Assembly: GCA_002450895.1 (NCBI GenBank)
Contig: DKAR01000191.1
Span: forward strand, 1-17,611
Length of the DNA: 17,611 nucleotides
Source: Proteobacteria bacterium UBA6921
GTDB lineage: Bacteria; Pseudomonadota; Gammaproteobacteria; SG8-11
Direction: 5' to 3'
The notes beneath the pieces were generated by a model. The model saw nothing but the letters and a program-made list of their open reading frames with translations. It had not been told where the DNA came from and made no database searches. Each line of letters starts with the position of its first letter. The first letter of the stretch is position 1. Both the position numbers and the translations under genes were made by a program. Shown piece by piece: positions 7,212 through 15,156 of the stretch.

Positions 7212-7704
7212 CGCCCTGTTGCTGTTGATGTCGATCGCGACCGCTACGGTCCGCGCCGCGCCGCCGTCCGAAGATCCATTGATCCTGGAAGCCGACAAGG
7301 CGGAAATCGATGACAAGAAAGGCGTCAGCGTATACAGCGGGAACGTAAAACTCTCGCGCGGCCCGTTGACCGTGAATGCCGACAAACTGACCGTGTATCG
7401 CGACAAACAGGAGCTGAAAAAAGTCGTTGCTGTCGGAAATCCAGTCCACCTGCATCAACTCGCCACCGCAACGACCAAAGAAATCCGTGGCGAAGGACAA
7501 CGCGCCGAATACGATCCAAAGTCCGGCGACGTATTGTTGCTGCAAAATGCCGTTTTGTTTCAGGACCGCAACGAATTTCGAGGCAACGAAATTCGCTACA
7601 ACGTTACCAACGAATCCGTCAACGCGACCAAGGGCGAAGCGGCGGACCAGCGCGTTCGCATCGTGATTCATCCCAAGAATTCGGACGCGGCGCCAGCCCA
7701 GTGA
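7198..7704 (+). CDS. lptA: LPS transport periplasmic protein LptA
   Basis: A 168-residue protein with a short signal peptide (MKLGSALLLLMS, cleavage near VRA-AP) and an OstA/LptA jellyroll domain: LILEADKAEIDDKKG, YSGNVKLSRGPLTVNADKLTV, then AEYDPKSGDVLLLQNAV. LptA polymerises into the bridge that carries LPS from LptC to LptD. The ATG at 7198 has GAGG at 7189-7192, five bases upstream, and overlaps the end of lptC by 14 bases. A longer in-frame opening from 7150 lacks a signal peptide and is therefore unlikely. The 3' end overlaps the lptB GTG (GTGA). Confidence 0.95.
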   Translation: MKLGSALLLLMSIATATVRAAPPSEDPLILEADKAEIDDKKGVSVYSGNVKLSRGPLTVNADKLTVYRDKQELKKVVAVGNPVHLHQLATATTKEIRGEGQRAEYDPKSGDVLLLQNAVLFQDRNEFRGNEIRYNVTNESVNATKGEAADQRVRIVIHPKNSDAAPAQ

Positions 7705-8426
7705 GCACGCTCATCGTAAAAAATATCGCGAAGCGCTATCAGGGTCGCGAAGCCGTAAAAGACTTTTCGCTGGAAATAAAGACCGGGGAAGTTGTTGGTT
7801 TGCTCGGCCCGAACGGCGCAGGAAAAACAACTTCTTTTTATATGATTGTGGGGTTAATCCCCTGCGATCGCGGAACCATTCAGCTCGATTCCACCGAAAT
7901 CGCGCACATGCCGCTGCACGCTCGCGCGCGGCTCGGCATTGGGTATCTGCCGCAGGAAGCATCGGTTTTTCGCAAGCTTTCAGTCGCAGACAACATTCTG
8001 GCGATCCTGCAAACCCGCAAGGATTTGAGTCGTGAAAAGCGCAAGCAAGTCCTCGACGGCTTGCTGTCCGAGCTCAACATCGATCATGTCCGATCCACGT
8101 TGGGGCTCAGCCTTTCCGGCGGCGAACGCCGACGCACTGAAATTGCCCGGGCGTTGGCCACGGAGCCCAAATTCATGCTTCTGGACGAGCCTTTTGCGGG
8201 GGTCGATCCGCTCTCCGTTGCCGACATCCAAAAAATCATCCGGCAATTGAGCGCACGAAATATCGGAATATTAATAACCGACCACAATGTTCGCGAAACG
8301 CTGGGAATCTGCGACAGGGCCTATATTATGAACGAGGGGGAGGTTCTGTGCTCCGGTTCACCCAGCGAGATTCTGGAAAACGAAAAGGTCAAGGAAGTTT
8401 ATCTGGGTAAACAGTTTCGAATGTAA
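7701..8426 (+). CDS. lptB: LPS export ABC transporter ATP-binding protein LptB
   Basis: A 241-residue ATPase that powers LPS extraction from the inner membrane with LptF and LptG, which are not in this window. Walker A is GPNGAGKTT at 36-44, the signature is LSGGE at 138-142, Walker B is FMLLDEPFAG at 158-167 with Asp162 and Glu163, and the switch histidine is His195 in ITDHNVRE. The segment LPQEASVFRKLSV is typical of LptB. It starts with a GTG in the lptA stop (GTGA). Its stop is followed by a 124-base gap before rpoN, the largest gap from kdsD through ptsI. Confidence 0.96.
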   Translation: MSTLIVKNIAKRYQGREAVKDFSLEIKTGEVVGLLGPNGAGKTTSFYMIVGLIPCDRGTIQLDSTEIAHMPLHARARLGIGYLPQEASVFRKLSVADNILAILQTRKDLSREKRKQVLDGLLSELNIDHVRSTLGLSLSGGERRRTEIARALATEPKFMLLDEPFAGVDPLSVADIQKIIRQLSARNIGILITDHNVRETLGICDRAYIMNEGEVLCSGSPSEILENEKVKEVYLGKQFRM

Positions 8427-8450
8427 ACAAATTTGGCGTGAACCGCGCAC

Positions 8451-8479
8451 CCGGCGCCTGGCGGCCGGCAATAATTTTT
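8451..8479 (+). terminator. Hairpin plus T-tract between lptB and rpoN
   Basis: CCGGCGC (8451-8457) pairs with GCG and CCGG (8461-8463 and 8465-8468, one bulged G) around a CTG loop. Five T residues follow at 8475-8479. The six bases between stem and T-tract weaken it, so a partial terminator or attenuator is more likely than a complete stop. Confidence 0.45.
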
Positions 8480-8519
8480 CTGATTGAGCTTTCGCCCGAT
8501 TCGGACGAAATATTTGAGG

Positions 8520-8525
8520 TAGAAT
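8520..8525 (+). promoter_or_regulatory. Candidate -10 element upstream of rpoN
   Basis: TAGAAT matches the sigma-70 -10 consensus at five of six positions and lies 25 bases before the rpoN ATG. It is downstream of the hairpin in the same gap, where a separate rpoN promoter would be expected. No convincing -35 is seen at 16-18 bases spacing, so this is weak. Confidence 0.25.
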
Positions 8526-8550
8526 TGAGCCTCGAGCCCGATAAAACACA

Positions 8551-10065
8551 ATGAAGCAGTCTCTCCAACTTCGCATCGGTCAGCACCTGACCATGACCCC
8601 GCAATTGCAGCAAGCCATACGCTTGTTGCAACTGTCTGCGCTCGAGCTCCAGCAGGAAATGCAAACCGCGCTGGAATCCAATCCGATGCTGGAAATCAGC
8701 GACGACGAAACCAACGAATCCGGCGAGCCCGTCAATGGCGTTGACCATGACGAACACAATGGCGAAGCGCACGATTTCGAGCCTGAAGCCGCATCGGCCC
8801 AAGAGGCCCGCGAAGACTTTGGGTCGGCCGAAGGTGAATCGACTATTCCGGAAGATCTGCCCGTCGACAGCGGATGGGACGATACGTTCGACATCGTCGA
8901 GACCTACGGGTCCGGAAGCGGCAGCGGAACGGGAGCCGACGGCGAGGAACGCGACTTTGAGGTCCAGGGCCGCACCGGCCAAAGCCTGCAGGAACACCTG
9001 ACCTGGCAAATGCAGATGACGCCGTTTTCGCCCACGGATCAGGCGATCGCGACGGCCATCATCGATGCCATCGACGAAGACGGCTACCTCACCGCCACCA
9101 TGGAAGAACTGCTGCAGGATTTTTCCACGGATCCCGACATCGGCCCGGAAGAAATCGAAGCCGTCCTGCATCGCGTGCAGCAATTCGATCCGCCCGGCGT
9201 TGCGGCGCGTGACTTGCGCGAAAGCATGTTGCTTCAGCTGAAACAGTATCACCCGGACACACCGCGCCTTGCTGACGCGATTCGCCTCGTCTCTGAACAC
9301 TTTGATTTGCTGGCCCAGCGTGATTACTCGGTTTTGATGCGCCGCATGAAACTGGGCGAAGGCGATTTGCAGCAGGTCATACTGCTTTTGCAAACACTGA
9401 ATCCTCGCCCCGGCGGACAGATCACCGAATCCCAGGCGGAGTACGTGGTGCCCGACGTCTACGTACGCAAACGCAATGGCGTGTGGAAAGTCGAGCTGAA
9501 CCCCGACACGACGCCCAAACTGCGCATCAATTCCCTGTATGCGGGAATGGTGCAGCGCGCCCGTAACCAGAGTGATTCCACGTATTTGAAAAACCAGCTG
9601 CAGGAAGCACGATGGCTGCTGAAGAGCCTGCAAAGCCGCAATGAGACCCTGCTGAAAGTCGCAACCAGCATCGTTGAACGTCAGCGGGCGTTTCTCGAGT
9701 ACGGCGAAGAAGCCATGCAGCCGCTGGTGATGTCGAATATCGCCGAAGAAGTCGGAATGCACGAATCGACGATCTCGCGTGTCACCACAAAGAAGTACAT
9801 GCACACACCGCGCGGCATTTATGAATTGAAGTTTTTCTTCTCCAGCCATGTTGCCACCGAAGATGGCGGAGAATGTTCGTCAACCGCAATTCGCGCCATG
9901 ATCAAGAAGCTGGTCGCTGCCGAGGATGCCTCACATCCGCTCAGCGACAGCAAACTGGCCAGCATGCTTTCGGAAAAGGGCATCAAGGTCGCCCGCCGCA
10001 CCGTCGCAAAATATCGCGAGGCGATGTCGATCCCCCCCTCCAACGAACGCAAGCGGCTCGTCTGA
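8551..10065 (+). CDS. rpoN: RNA polymerase sigma-54 factor RpoN
   Basis: A 504-residue sigma-54 factor of normal length. Region I is the Gln/Leu-rich N-terminus (LTMTPQLQQAIRLLQLSALELQQE) that contacts enhancer-binding activators. Region II (about 50-140) is acidic and holds a Gly/Ser-rich linker. Region III has the core-binding segment and the helix-turn-helix (NIAEEVGMHESTISRVT). The RpoN box ARRTVAKYR is at 481-489 and reads the -24 element. It directs transcription of nitrogen, flagellar and other activator-dependent genes. The ATG at 8551 gives the family N-terminus exactly but has only a weak Shine-Dalgarno sequence. hpf follows 39 bases downstream. Confidence 0.97.
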   Translation: MKQSLQLRIGQHLTMTPQLQQAIRLLQLSALELQQEMQTALESNPMLEISDDETNESGEPVNGVDHDEHNGEAHDFEPEAASAQEAREDFGSAEGESTIPEDLPVDSGWDDTFDIVETYGSGSGSGTGADGEERDFEVQGRTGQSLQEHLTWQMQMTPFSPTDQAIATAIIDAIDEDGYLTATMEELLQDFSTDPDIGPEEIEAVLHRVQQFDPPGVAARDLRESMLLQLKQYHPDTPRLADAIRLVSEHFDLLAQRDYSVLMRRMKLGEGDLQQVILLLQTLNPRPGGQITESQAEYVVPDVYVRKRNGVWKVELNPDTTPKLRINSLYAGMVQRARNQSDSTYLKNQLQEARWLLKSLQSRNETLLKVATSIVERQRAFLEYGEEAMQPLVMSNIAEEVGMHESTISRVTTKKYMHTPRGIYELKFFFSSHVATEDGGECSSTAIRAMIKKLVAAEDASHPLSDSKLASMLSEKGIKVARRTVAKYREAMSIPPSNERKRLV

Positions 10066-10104
10066 CGTATTGCACATTTCGAGATTTATACACGGAGTCA
10101 CACC

Positions 10105-10401
10105 ATGCAACTTGATATCACGGGTCACCACGTCGAAGTCACCTCCTCCCTGCGCGATTACGTTACGGATAAAATGTCGCGCCTTGATCGCCATTTCGAG
10201 AAGATCACCAACGTTCACGTCGTGCTGAGCGTGGAAAAGCTGCGCCACAAGGCCGAAGCAACGGTTTCCGCCAACGGGGCCAGCCTGTTTGCAAACTCCG
10301 AGGAAGAGGACATGTACGCCGCGATCGACTCGCTGATTGACAAGCTTGACCGTCAGGGAAAAAAGCTCAAGGAAAAGCGGATCGAGCAGCACAGAGGCTG
10401 A
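10105..10401 (+). CDS. hpf: Short ribosome hibernation-promoting factor
   Basis: A 98-residue HPF/YfiA-family protein of the short type, without the long C-terminal dimerisation domain. It has the start MQLDITGHHVEVT, the helix LRDYVTDKMSRLDRHF, and the second-helix segment MYAAIDSLIDKLDRQ followed by a basic tail. It binds the 30S decoding region in stationary phase and helps form inactive 100S ribosomes. GGAG at 10094-10097 lies seven bases before the ATG. It sits between rpoN and ptsN, the conserved proteobacterial order. Confidence 0.95.
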   Translation: MQLDITGHHVEVTSSLRDYVTDKMSRLDRHFEKITNVHVVLSVEKLRHKAEATVSANGASLFANSEEEDMYAAIDSLIDKLDRQGKKLKEKRIEQHRG

Positions 10402-10434
10402 TCCGCCGTTCGGCCGCGATTCGAAAGAATCCAA

Positions 10435-10896
10435 ATGGAACTCATCGACATCCTTTCGCCGCTGCGCGTCGCGCAGAATGACACGGTGACAAGCAAGAAG
10501 CGGGCGCTGGAACTGGTGAGCCAGCTTCTTGGCCAGGATGAAGTCCTCACCGCCCAGGAAGTCTTCGAAAGCCTGGTCGCGCGCGAGAGGCTGGGCACAA
10601 CCGCACTTGGTCACGGCGTGGCGCTCCCACATGGGCGCCTGAAACAGTCGAATGTGACGTTGGGTGCGTTCGTCCAGCTCACCAACGGAATCGATTTCGA
10701 CGCTGCCGACCGCAATCCGGTCGACCTGCTGTTCGCGATCGTGGTCCCGGAGTCGTGCAACGAAGAACACCTGAAGCTCCTCGCGCAAATCGCCGAGCTG
10801 TTCAGCGATGCAGACATGCGCAAGAAGCTGCGCGAAGCCAGAAATGCGGACGAGCTGTACGCGCTGCTCACGCAGTGGAAACCACAGAGCCAATGA
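10435..10896 (+). CDS. ptsN: Nitrogen-regulatory PTS EIIA (EIIA-Ntr)
   Basis: A 153-residue cytoplasmic EIIA of the fructose/mannitol fold. The phosphorylated histidine is His66 in GVALPHGR, and the family segments LVARERLGTTALG and FAIVVPES are present. In Enterobacteria, EIIA-Ntr is phosphorylated by the EI-Ntr/NPr chain and controls potassium transport and other targets. Here the only EI and HPr in view are the ptsI and ptsH products downstream, so they may serve it. No EIIB or EIIC domain is fused or adjacent. The stop overlaps the hprK ATG (ATGA). Confidence 0.95.
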   Translation: MELIDILSPLRVAQNDTVTSKKRALELVSQLLGQDEVLTAQEVFESLVARERLGTTALGHGVALPHGRLKQSNVTLGAFVQLTNGIDFDAADRNPVDLLFAIVVPESCNEEHLKLLAQIAELFSDADMRKKLREARNADELYALLTQWKPQSQ

Positions 10897-11834
10897 ACGC
10901 GCCGCTCACGGCGTCGAAAGTCTTCACATCCCATGAGTCGAGTCTGGGGTTAGCCTGGATCGCAGGCCACAATGCGGGCAACTGCGCAATTCTTGCCCCC
11001 GGTGATGCCATCCCTGCGCCCCCGCCCGCGGTAGGCTTTCTCAATTGCATTCACCCGCCACGCATCCAGGTTCTCGGCAAGAAAGAACTCGCCTATCTGG
11101 TCAAGCTTGGAAAAAACTCGCACGCCGACGTACTCGACTCGCTTTTCGCGGCGACGCCTGCGGCCATTATCGTTGCCGATGCACAGGACATTCCGGAGGA
11201 ACTCGTGCAGAGGGCCAATGGCGAAAAGATCGCGCTGTGGTCGGCAAAAGCCAATGTGCACGACCTCATTGAGCGACTCAGCTACTTTTTGAAAACCACG
11301 TTTGCGCCCCACGCCAGCATGCACGGCGTATTCATGGAAATCGTCGGCATCGGCGTCATGCTGACCGGCATGAGCGGGATCGGAAAGAGTGAACTGGCAC
11401 TCGATCTGTTGAGCCGCGGCCACCGCCTGATCGCCGATGATGCGCCTGATTTTCATCGTTCCGAGCCGGACGTCGTCGTCGGGACGTGCCCGCCGTTACT
11501 GCGCGATTTTCTTGAGGTACGCGGGTTGGGCGTGCTCAACATCCGGGCCATGTTCGGGGAAAGCGCGGTCAAGCACTCGGAGCGCCTCCAACTTATTGTT
11601 GAATTGAGCAAAGTTAGCGAAGATCAGCTTATCCAACTGGACCGTCTGGGCGGCTCTCGGGAGACCATGGAGGTACTGGGCGTGCACATCGCAAGAGTCA
11701 CTTTGCCCGTCACGCCAGGTCGCAATTTGTCGGTAGTGGTAGAATGCGCGGCAAGAAACCAGATTCTATTAAACCAGGGCTACGACGCATTCGAGGCATT
11801 TTCAAAACAACAACGCGCCAGCATGCCTGAATAA
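10893..11834 (+). CDS. hprK: HPr kinase/phosphorylase
   Basis: A 313-residue bifunctional enzyme that phosphorylates HPr on Ser46 and removes that phosphate. The N-terminal domain covers about residues 1-125. The catalytic domain has the P-loop GMSGIGKS at 159-166, then HRLIADDAP. The HprK signature FLEVRGLGVLNIRAMFG is intact. Length is normal. The start is the ATG overlapping the ptsN stop; an upstream in-frame extension to 10755 lies inside ptsN and does not resemble HprK. The protein ends 15 bases before rapZ. Proteobacterial HprK is usually found in this ptsN-hprK-rapZ setting, where HPr Ser46 phosphorylation is thought to tune a non-transporting PTS. Confidence 0.95.
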   Translation: MNAPLTASKVFTSHESSLGLAWIAGHNAGNCAILAPGDAIPAPPPAVGFLNCIHPPRIQVLGKKELAYLVKLGKNSHADVLDSLFAATPAAIIVADAQDIPEELVQRANGEKIALWSAKANVHDLIERLSYFLKTTFAPHASMHGVFMEIVGIGVMLTGMSGIGKSELALDLLSRGHRLIADDAPDFHRSEPDVVVGTCPPLLRDFLEVRGLGVLNIRAMFGESAVKHSERLQLIVELSKVSEDQLIQLDRLGGSRETMEVLGVHIARVTLPVTPGRNLSVVVECAARNQILLNQGYDAFEAFSKQQRASMPE

Positions 11835-11849
11835 ACTTTTTCGAACTCC

Positions 11850-12707
11850 ATGAAGCTTTACGTCGTCAGCGGTGTGTCCGGGTCCGGTAAAAGTACCGCG
11901 CTCAACGTTTTTGAGGACCTGGATTACTACTGCATCGATAACCTGCCGGCGGGTTTACTGCCCGCATTCGCGGAACGCATGGCGGCGAACGCGAACTTTT
12001 GCCCAATCGGCACCGCGGTCGGCATCGACGCGCGCAACATTCTCGACGACATCGCCAACTTCCCGCAGATTCTGGCCGCGCTGAAAAAGGCTGGAATTAT
12101 ATGTGAAGTCCTTTTCCTCTACGCGGACGACGAGATCTTGCTGAAGCGTTTCTCAGAAACGCGCCGCAAGCATCCGCTTTCCGACGGCGAGGTTTCGCTG
12201 GCCGACGCTATCAAGACCGAGCGCGACGTGCTGCAGCCGATTGCCAGCAGCGCCGACCTGTTCATCGACACCACGAAACTCAATATTCACCAGTTGCGGG
12301 ATTTGATCCGCAAGCAGGTGCTCCAGAAACCGAACCACGCGCTTTCCGTACTGTTCCAATCCTTCGGATTCAAGAGCGGGGTCCCGACCGACGCCGATTT
12401 CGTGTTCGATCTGCGCTGCCTGCCGAACCCCCACTGGGTCCCCAACCTGCGTGATTTGACCGGCCAAGACCCCGATGTTCAGGCCTTTCTGGACAATGAC
12501 CGGCAAGTGGGCAAAATGTTTGAACACGTCAGTCAATTTCTGGAGTATTGGCTGCCCCAGTTTGAGGCGGATAATCGGAGCTATGTGACGGTCGCGCTGG
12601 GATGCACCGGTGGGCAGCACCGGTCTGTTTATTTTGCGGAGCGACTGGCGGAACATTTTTCGAAGAAGCGAAAGGGAATCATTGTCCATCATAGGGAGCT
12701 GTCATGA
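11850..12707 (+). CDS. rapZ: RNase adapter protein RapZ
   Basis: A 285-residue protein with the N-terminal P-loop GVSGSGKST at 8-16 and the YYCIDNLPAGLL segment. The C-terminal RNA-binding part has FDLRCLPNPHW and GCTGGQHRSVYFAERLA. In E. coli, RapZ brings the small RNA GlmZ to RNase E and senses glucosamine-6-phosphate, controlling cell-wall precursor synthesis. Whether this organism has GlmZ-like RNAs cannot be seen here. The ATG at 11850 has only a weak upstream ribosome-binding site, but the family start MKLYVVSGVSG is exact. The stop overlaps the next gene by four bases (ATGA). Confidence 0.96.
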   Translation: MKLYVVSGVSGSGKSTALNVFEDLDYYCIDNLPAGLLPAFAERMAANANFCPIGTAVGIDARNILDDIANFPQILAALKKAGIICEVLFLYADDEILLKRFSETRRKHPLSDGEVSLADAIKTERDVLQPIASSADLFIDTTKLNIHQLRDLIRKQVLQKPNHALSVLFQSFGFKSGVPTDADFVFDLRCLPNPHWVPNLRDLTGQDPDVQAFLDNDRQVGKMFEHVSQFLEYWLPQFEADNRSYVTVALGCTGGQHRSVYFAERLAEHFSKKRKGIIVHHRELS

Positions 12708-13102
12708 GTGTCGGACTCTTAATCATCTCGCACAATGACGTGGGACGCGCCATGCTCAATGCTACGGTCGCGATGCTCGGTGTGAACCCGCTACGCGTCG
12801 CATTGATGAGCGTGACAACGGAAGATGAACCGGACGAGCTGCGCCAGCAGGCGCGCGAACTCGTACGCGAAGTCGATCGCGGCGAAGGCGTTCTTGTTCT
12901 CACCGACCTGTACGGCAGCACGCCAAGCAACATTGCCAATTGCGAGTACGCCGAGCATCAGGTCAACGTGGTCGCCGGGCTCAACATGCCGATGCTGCTG
13001 CGCATTCTGAATTATCCGAAACTCGGTCTCGAGGAGCTCACCGAGAAGGCCGTCAGCGGCGGCACGGATGGCGTCATGCGCTGCCCGGGCAAAGCGCCGT
13101 GA
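12704..13102 (+). CDS. PTS EIIA of the mannose/sorbose family, stand-alone
   Basis: A 132-residue EIIA-Man domain. The phosphorylated histidine is His10 in LLIISHNDVG, and the family segment is LVLTDLYGSTPSN. It accepts phosphate from HPr. Sugar-transporting mannose systems need IIB, IIC and IID partners; none is fused to it or present in the window, so a regulatory role is the likely inference. It is joined to rapZ upstream by an ATGA overlap and to ptsH downstream by a GTGA overlap, which ties its translation to both. Often annotated as PTS fructose IIA or ManX-like. Confidence 0.92.
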   Translation: MSVGLLIISHNDVGRAMLNATVAMLGVNPLRVALMSVTTEDEPDELRQQARELVREVDRGEGVLVLTDLYGSTPSNIANCEYAEHQVNVVAGLNMPMLLRILNYPKLGLEELTEKAVSGGTDGVMRCPGKAP

Positions 13103-13368
13103 TCGAACGCGACGTTACGATTGTGAACAAGCTGGGCTTGCACGCGCGAGCCGCCGCCAAGTTTGTTACGCTGGCTTCGACGTTTCAGTCCGAAGTGAGC
13201 GTTGGGCGCGGAACACGAAACGTCAACGGAAAGAGCATCATGGGCGTCATGATGCTGGCCGCATCGAAGGGCACCGTGATTAAACTGCGCACCGAAGGAC
13301 CGGACGAACACAACGCGATGGATAAGCTGATCGTTCTCATTAATGACTGTTTTGGGGAACCCGAGTAG
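13099..13368 (+). CDS. ptsH: Phosphocarrier protein HPr
   Basis: An 89-residue HPr. Counting from the GTG at 13099, the EI-phosphorylated histidine falls exactly at position 15 (NKLGLHARAA). The HprK-target serine falls exactly at position 46 (NGKSIMGVM). Both are in the canonical places, which supports this start over any upstream in-frame codon; the GTG also overlaps the EIIA-Man stop (GTGA). HPr passes phosphate from EI to the EIIA proteins; phosphorylation of Ser46 by HprK normally slows that transfer. ptsI follows 40 bases downstream. Confidence 0.96.
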   Translation: MIERDVTIVNKLGLHARAAAKFVTLASTFQSEVSVGRGTRNVNGKSIMGVMMLAASKGTVIKLRTEGPDEHNAMDKLIVLINDCFGEPE

Positions 13369-13408
13369 CCAATAACCTCAGCCACCGGCCTTCACCGCGG
13401 GACTCGAC

Positions 13409-15148
13409 ATGACCATTTCACTTTCGGGACTGGGTGTGACGCGCGGTTATGCGGTGGGGACGGCGCGCGTGTTTCGGCGCGACAACATCGAAGTACCCCG
13501 CTACGAGATTCGCGCCGAAGAAGTTCACACCGAGATTGCACGCTTCCACGATGCACTAATGGAGGCAAAAGTCGAACTCCACTCCGTTCGCGCCCAATTC
13601 CCGGAAAACGTTCCGCGCGAAATCGCCTCATTCCTCGACACGCACATGCTGATGCTGGAGGACTCGTTGCTGCGCGACGGTCCGGTTAAGCTCATCAAAT
13701 CGCACCTGCACAACGCCGAATGGGCGCTGAAACTGCAACGTGATTTTCTCGTCGCTTCGTTCGACGAAATCGGTGACTCTTATCTGCGCACCCGCAAGGA
13801 CGATGTCGAACACGTCGTCAATCGCGTGCTGCGTGCACTGCTGAAGCAGCCGCCGGAATCCACGTCCATCTCGCCCGATCATTTGCGCGGGCGCATCATC
13901 GTCGCGGACGACATCAGCCCCACCGAAGCACTCTACCTGCACCAGCATCATGTGGCAGGTTTCGTAACGGAACACGGCGGACCCACCTCGCACACGGCGA
14001 TTCTGGCGCGCAACCTCGGTATTCCCGCACTGGTGGGCGTCTCGATGGCACGGCAAATCGTGTTGGATGACGATTCGTTGATCATTGACGCGCCTTCGGG
14101 CGTGCTGCTGGTCGATGCCGACGACCTGATGATCGTGCATTTCCACGGCCGCTCACGCGCACTCGCCAGTGACCGCGCGGCGCTGGCGAAATTGCGCGGC
14201 GCCACGGCGACAACCGCCGACAAGCTGCGCGTTCGGTTGCAGGCCAACGTGGAATTTCCGGAAGACATTGCCGCCGCCAAGAAAATCGGGGCCTCGGGCG
14301 TGGGCCTCTATCGCACTGAATTCCTGTTCATGGAGCGCAGCGATCCGCCTGATGAGGATGAGCAGTACGAAGCCTACGCGCGTGCGGTGCGCGCCTTCAA
14401 AAACGCGCCCGTGATCATCCGCACCATCGATGTTGGCGCCGACAAGGACCCGTACAACTCCGTGCAAACAACGCGCGCCAACAACCCTGCTCTGGGATTG
14501 CGCGGAATCCGTTACAGCCTGCGCGAACCGGCGCTATTCAAAACACAGTTGCGGGCAATCCTGCGCGCGTCCGCGCATGGCCCGGCGCGCATCATGTTCC
14601 CGATGCTCAGCAGCCTTCAGGAGCTGGCACAAGTCACGCGGTTCGTCGAAGAGGTCAAGGCGGAACTGTCGGCACGCCGCGTGAAATTCAACGCGAACAC
14701 ACCGCTGGGTTGCGTAATTGAAACGCCGGCAGCGGCACTCGTAGTCGAACGACTCGCGCGCTGCGTGGGCTTCCTGTCGATCGGGACCAACGACCTGATC
14801 CAGTACACGCTCGCCGTGGATCGCACAGACAATCACGTTTCGCATCTCTACGACCCGACTCATCCCGCGGTCCTGGCACTGATCCGCTCGATCATCCGCG
14901 CCGGCGCATGGGCCAACATCCCCGTGGCGATGTGCGGCGAGATGGCGGGCGATATTCGCTACACGCGCCTGCTTCTCGGTTTGGGATTGCGCGAATTCAG
15001 CGTGCACCCGAACGTCATGCTGGAAGTGAAGCGAATGATCAAATCAACCAACGTGAAAAAGTTACGCGGCGACATTCGCCGGATACTCGCGTGCCACACC
15101 ATGCAGGATGCCAACGACGTGCTCGAAACAATGAACAATGGCCACTAG
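13409..15148 (+). CDS. ptsI: PTS enzyme I (phosphoenolpyruvate-protein phosphotransferase)
   Basis: A 579-residue enzyme I that takes phosphate from phosphoenolpyruvate and gives it to HPr His15. The N-terminal HPr-binding/swivel domain carries the active His195 in GGPTSHTAI. The C-terminal PEP-binding barrel has YRTEFLFMER, SIGTNDLIQYTLAVDR and catalytic Cys509 in MCGEMAGD. There is no N-terminal GAF domain, so it is ordinary EI rather than EI-Ntr (PtsP). Length is normal. The ATG at 13409 gives the family start (LSGLGVTRGYAVG), with only GGGA-like bases upstream as a ribosome-binding site. The NUDIX gene begins eight bases after the stop. Confidence 0.96.
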   Translation: MTISLSGLGVTRGYAVGTARVFRRDNIEVPRYEIRAEEVHTEIARFHDALMEAKVELHSVRAQFPENVPREIASFLDTHMLMLEDSLLRDGPVKLIKSHLHNAEWALKLQRDFLVASFDEIGDSYLRTRKDDVEHVVNRVLRALLKQPPESTSISPDHLRGRIIVADDISPTEALYLHQHHVAGFVTEHGGPTSHTAILARNLGIPALVGVSMARQIVLDDDSLIIDAPSGVLLVDADDLMIVHFHGRSRALASDRAALAKLRGATATTADKLRVRLQANVEFPEDIAAAKKIGASGVGLYRTEFLFMERSDPPDEDEQYEAYARAVRAFKNAPVIIRTIDVGADKDPYNSVQTTRANNPALGLRGIRYSLREPALFKTQLRAILRASAHGPARIMFPMLSSLQELAQVTRFVEEVKAELSARRVKFNANTPLGCVIETPAAALVVERLARCVGFLSIGTNDLIQYTLAVDRTDNHVSHLYDPTHPAVLALIRSIIRAGAWANIPVAMCGEMAGDIRYTRLLLGLGLREFSVHPNVMLEVKRMIKSTNVKKLRGDIRRILACHTMQDANDVLETMNNGH

Positions 15149-15156
15149 CTCCTCCG

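Noticed and set aside
8389..9849. 486-codon minus-strand opening across rpoN
   Set aside because: It is antisense to a full-length, motif-complete rpoN. Its translation is low-complexity and Arg/Gln/Phe-rich with no recognisable domain, as expected of a GC-rich shadow frame.
10755..10892. N-terminal extension of hprK inside ptsN
   Set aside because: The extension is Arg-rich and lies wholly in the ptsN coding region. The ATG at 10893 gives the normal HprK length and a classic ATGA overlap.
9931..10893. 320-codon minus-strand opening across hpf and ptsN
   Set aside because: It is antisense to three recognised genes, with no family motif; a shadow frame.
12940..13098. Longer HPr starting within EIIA-Man
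   Set aside because: Only the GTG at 13099 places His15 and Ser46 at their canonical positions; the extra residues are unlike HPr.
14051..14900. Sigma-54 (-24/-12) promoter matches within ptsI, such as TGGCAC
   Set aside because: The TGGCAC hexamers are not followed by TTGC at the required spacing and lie within coding sequence.
14908..15156. Longer NUDIX protein starting inside ptsI
   Set aside because: The first 83 residues overlap the ptsI C-terminus out of frame and show no domain.
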